Shown: positions 6,381 through 7,827 of the stretch, piece after piece
Layout of the letters: the number at the start of each line of letters is the position of its first letter
Position numbering within the stretch: the first letter of the stretch is position 1
Made by a program: the position numbers and the translations under genes
Notes under the pieces: generated by a model
Database searches by the model: none
The model's input: only the letters and a program-made list of their open reading frames with translations
What the model was told of the DNA's origin: nothing
NCBI GenBank assembly: GCA_021798375.1
Contig: JAJZHU010000106.1
Span: forward strand, 1-7,827
Direction of reading: 5' to 3'
Source: Pseudomonadota bacterium
GTDB lineage: Bacteria > Pseudomonadota > Alphaproteobacteria > Acetobacterales > Acetobacteraceae
DNA length: 7,827 bases

Positions 6381-7619
6381 ATGGTAACGAAGATCACGGT
6401 GCCCACTTTGGGTGAAAGCGTATCCACCGCGACCATCGCGCGATGGTTGAAGAAACCTGGCGATGCGGTGAAAGCCGACGAGCCGCTGGTGGAGCTGGAA
6501 ACCGACAAGGTGACGGTGGAGGTGAATTCTCCCGTTGCCGGCGTGCTCGCCGATATCGCGGTCTCCGAGGGGGCCGAGGTGGAAGTTGGTGCGTTGCTTG
6601 GCAACGTGAACGAGGGCGGGGTGGCTGCTGCCGCGGCGCCGGTTACGGCTGCGACCGAAGGTGTTTATGCGCCACCGACGACGCCTGGTCCGCTGGCGCG
6701 CCCCGCTTCGCCGCCCAGCGTCTCGCCACCCAGCGCCTTGCCGTCCGGTCCGGCGGTGCAGAAAATTCTGGCTGAAAATGCGCTCACTCCCGCGGCCATT
6801 GGGGCGGGTTCGGGCAAGGATGGGCGTTTGACCAAAGGCGACGTGCAGGCGTTCCTGGCGCAGCCACCGGCGGCCGCGGCTGTGGCTGCAGCACCCAAGG
6901 CGCCGCGGGCGGATAATCCGCGCGAGGAACGGGTGAAGATGACTCGTCTGCGCAAGACGATCGCTTTGCGCTTGAAAGAAGCGCAGAACACCGCGGCGAT
7001 GCTGACTACTTTCAACGAAGTGGACATGTCGGCGGCGATGGCATTGCGCGCCGAATACAAGGATGCGTTCGAGAAAAAGCACAACGGCGTGCGTTTGGGT
7101 TTCATGAGTTTCTTCGTGCGCGCCACCGTGGCGGCGTTGCAGGAATTTCCCGCCGTGAACGCCGAAATCGATGGCGACGAGATTATCTATAAGAACTTCG
7201 TCAACATGGGTGTGGCGGTTGGCGGCCCGAACGGGTTGGTGGTTCCGGTCATCAAGGACGCGCAGGAGCTTTCTTTTGCCGGCATCGAAAAAGCCATCAG
7301 CGATTTTGGCAAGCGTGCGCGCGATGGGCAGTTGAAGATCGACGATCTCGCCGGCGGCAGTTTTTCGATCACCAACGGCGGCGTTTATGGTTCGTTGATG
7401 TCCACCCCGATCCTCAATCCGCCGCAATCGGCGATCCTGGGAATGCACAAGATTCAGGACCGCCCGATGGCGGTGGCCGGCAAGGTCGAGATCCGTCCGA
7501 TGATGTATCTGGCGCTGTCCTATGATCATCGCATCGTCGATGGCAAGGAGGCCGTGTCGTTCCTGGTGCGGGTGAAGGAAAATATCGAAGATCCGCGCCG
7601 CTTGTTGCTGGATTTGTAG
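6381..7619 (+). CDS. sucB: 2-oxoglutarate dehydrogenase E2 (dihydrolipoyllysine succinyltransferase)
   Basis: This is the structural core and acyltransferase of the 2-oxoglutarate dehydrogenase complex. It takes succinyl groups from SucA on its lipoyl arm and passes them to CoA. The 412-residue protein has a single lipoyl domain (about 2-77) with the lipoylated K43 in ETDK. A flexible Ala/Pro/Gly linker (about 78-122) precedes the peripheral subunit-binding domain (about 124-160) that docks E1/E3. A second Ala-rich linker (about 161-180) leads to the catalytic domain (about 183-412). The HxxxD catalytic motif is H383-R-I-V-D387 in SYDHRIVDG. One lipoyl domain and the segment RLGFMSFFVRA (238-248) favour the succinyltransferase over a pyruvate dehydrogenase E2, and the position after sucA agrees. 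The start at 6381 gives the family-typical MVTKITVPTLGES opening. Confidence 0.96.
   Translation: MVTKITVPTLGESVSTATIARWLKKPGDAVKADEPLVELETDKVTVEVNSPVAGVLADIAVSEGAEVEVGALLGNVNEGGVAAAAAPVTAATEGVYAPPTTPGPLARPASPPSVSPPSALPSGPAVQKILAENALTPAAIGAGSGKDGRLTKGDVQAFLAQPPAAAAVAAAPKAPRADNPREERVKMTRLRKTIALRLKEAQNTAAMLTTFNEVDMSAAMALRAEYKDAFEKKHNGVRLGFMSFFVRATVAALQEFPAVNAEIDGDEIIYKNFVNMGVAVGGPNGLVVPVIKDAQELSFAGIEKAISDFGKRARDGQLKIDDLAGGSFSITNGGVYGSLMSTPILNPPQSAILGMHKIQDRPMAVAGKVEIRPMMYLALSYDHRIVDGKEAVSFLVRVKENIEDPRRLLLDL
6705..6734 (+). repeat. 15-nt tandem duplication in the sucB linker
   Basis: Two adjacent 15-nt units (6705-6719 and 6720-6734) encode ASPPS and VSPPS. A third, diverged unit (6735-6749, ALPSG) follows. 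This looks like a small in-frame duplication in the flexible linker between the lipoyl and subunit-binding domains, a region known to vary in length among E2 proteins. It should not affect catalysis. Confidence 0.6.
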
Positions 7620-7623
7620 GGGA
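7618..7623 (+). promoter_or_regulatory. Shine-Dalgarno of lpd overlapping the sucB stop codon
   Basis: AGGGGA begins within the TAG stop of sucB (7617-7619) and lies 9 nt before the lpd ATG at 7633. This suggests coupled translation of E2 and E3 and places lpd in the sucAB operon. Confidence 0.6.
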
Positions 7624-7632
7624 ACCGTCCGA

Positions 7633-7827
7633 ATGTCCGAGAATTTCGACGTCATTGTGATTGGTGCCGGTCCTGGTGGATATGTATGCGCCATTCGCGC
7701 CGCGCAGTTGGGGTTCAAGACGGCGTGCGTGGAAAAACGCGATACGCTGGGCGGCACCTGTTTGAACATTGGTTGCATTCCTTCCAAGGCGCTGCTGCAA
7801 TCTTCGGAAAATTACGAGGATTTGCTG
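7633..7827 (+). CDS. lpd: Dihydrolipoyl dehydrogenase (E3), N-terminal part, cut by window end
   Basis: This flavoprotein reoxidises the dihydrolipoyl groups of SucB and reduces NAD+, closing the catalytic cycle of the complex. Only the first 65 codons are present and the frame is open at the window edge; the family is usually about 465 residues. The FAD dinucleotide-binding motif GAGPGGY is at 11-17, E34 is at the ribose-binding position, and the redox disulfide C43/C48 lies in GGTCLNIGCIPSK (40-52). This CxxxxC pattern is characteristic of dihydrolipoyl dehydrogenases within the pyridine nucleotide-disulfide oxidoreductases. Its position 13 nt after sucB indicates an E3 made together with the 2-oxoglutarate dehydrogenase. 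Whether it also serves pyruvate dehydrogenase or other complexes cannot be told from here. Confidence 0.94.
   Translation, partial: MSENFDVIVIGAGPGGYVCAIRAAQLGFKTACVEKRDTLGGTCLNIGCIPSKALLQSSENYEDLL

Overview
This window is a central-carbon-metabolism locus from an alphaproteobacterium. Six genes lie on the + strand in the order mdh, sucC, sucD, sucA, sucB, lpd, the last cut by the window edge. The order mdh-sucCDAB-lpd, an LDH-like malate dehydrogenase of 317 residues, and a moderately high G+C content with strong third-position bias all point to Alphaproteobacteria, possibly a Rhodospirillales-like lineage. The order is inferred from general knowledge and cannot be fixed to a genus from sequence alone.

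Layout: 1-163 is a non-coding leader with a perfect 7-bp inverted repeat and a weak promoter candidate. mdh (164-1117), sucC (1133-2329) and sucD (2329-3204) are packed with gaps of 15 and -1 nt and look like one transcription unit. Positions 3205-3409 form the only sizeable intergenic region. It has stem-loops just after sucD, a weak sigma70-like promoter, and a textbook hairpin plus six T's that ends only 21 nt before the sucA start. sucA (3410-6292) is followed by an 88-nt gap with an 8-bp hairpin, then sucB (6381-7619). lpd begins at 7633, and its Shine-Dalgarno sequence overlaps the sucB stop codon.

Together the genes cover consecutive TCA steps. SucA (E1), SucB (E2) and Lpd (E3) form the 2-oxoglutarate dehydrogenase complex, making succinyl-CoA and NADH. 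SucCD converts succinyl-CoA to succinate with substrate-level phosphorylation. Mdh oxidises malate to oxaloacetate. All catalytic motifs I checked are intact, and I see no frameshift, insertion sequence, tRNA, CRISPR array or sign of horizontal transfer.

I found no undescribed biological system here. What merits a second look is regulatory: the terminator-like element in the sucA leader, the overlapping stems after sucD, and the inverted repeat over the mdh promoter region.
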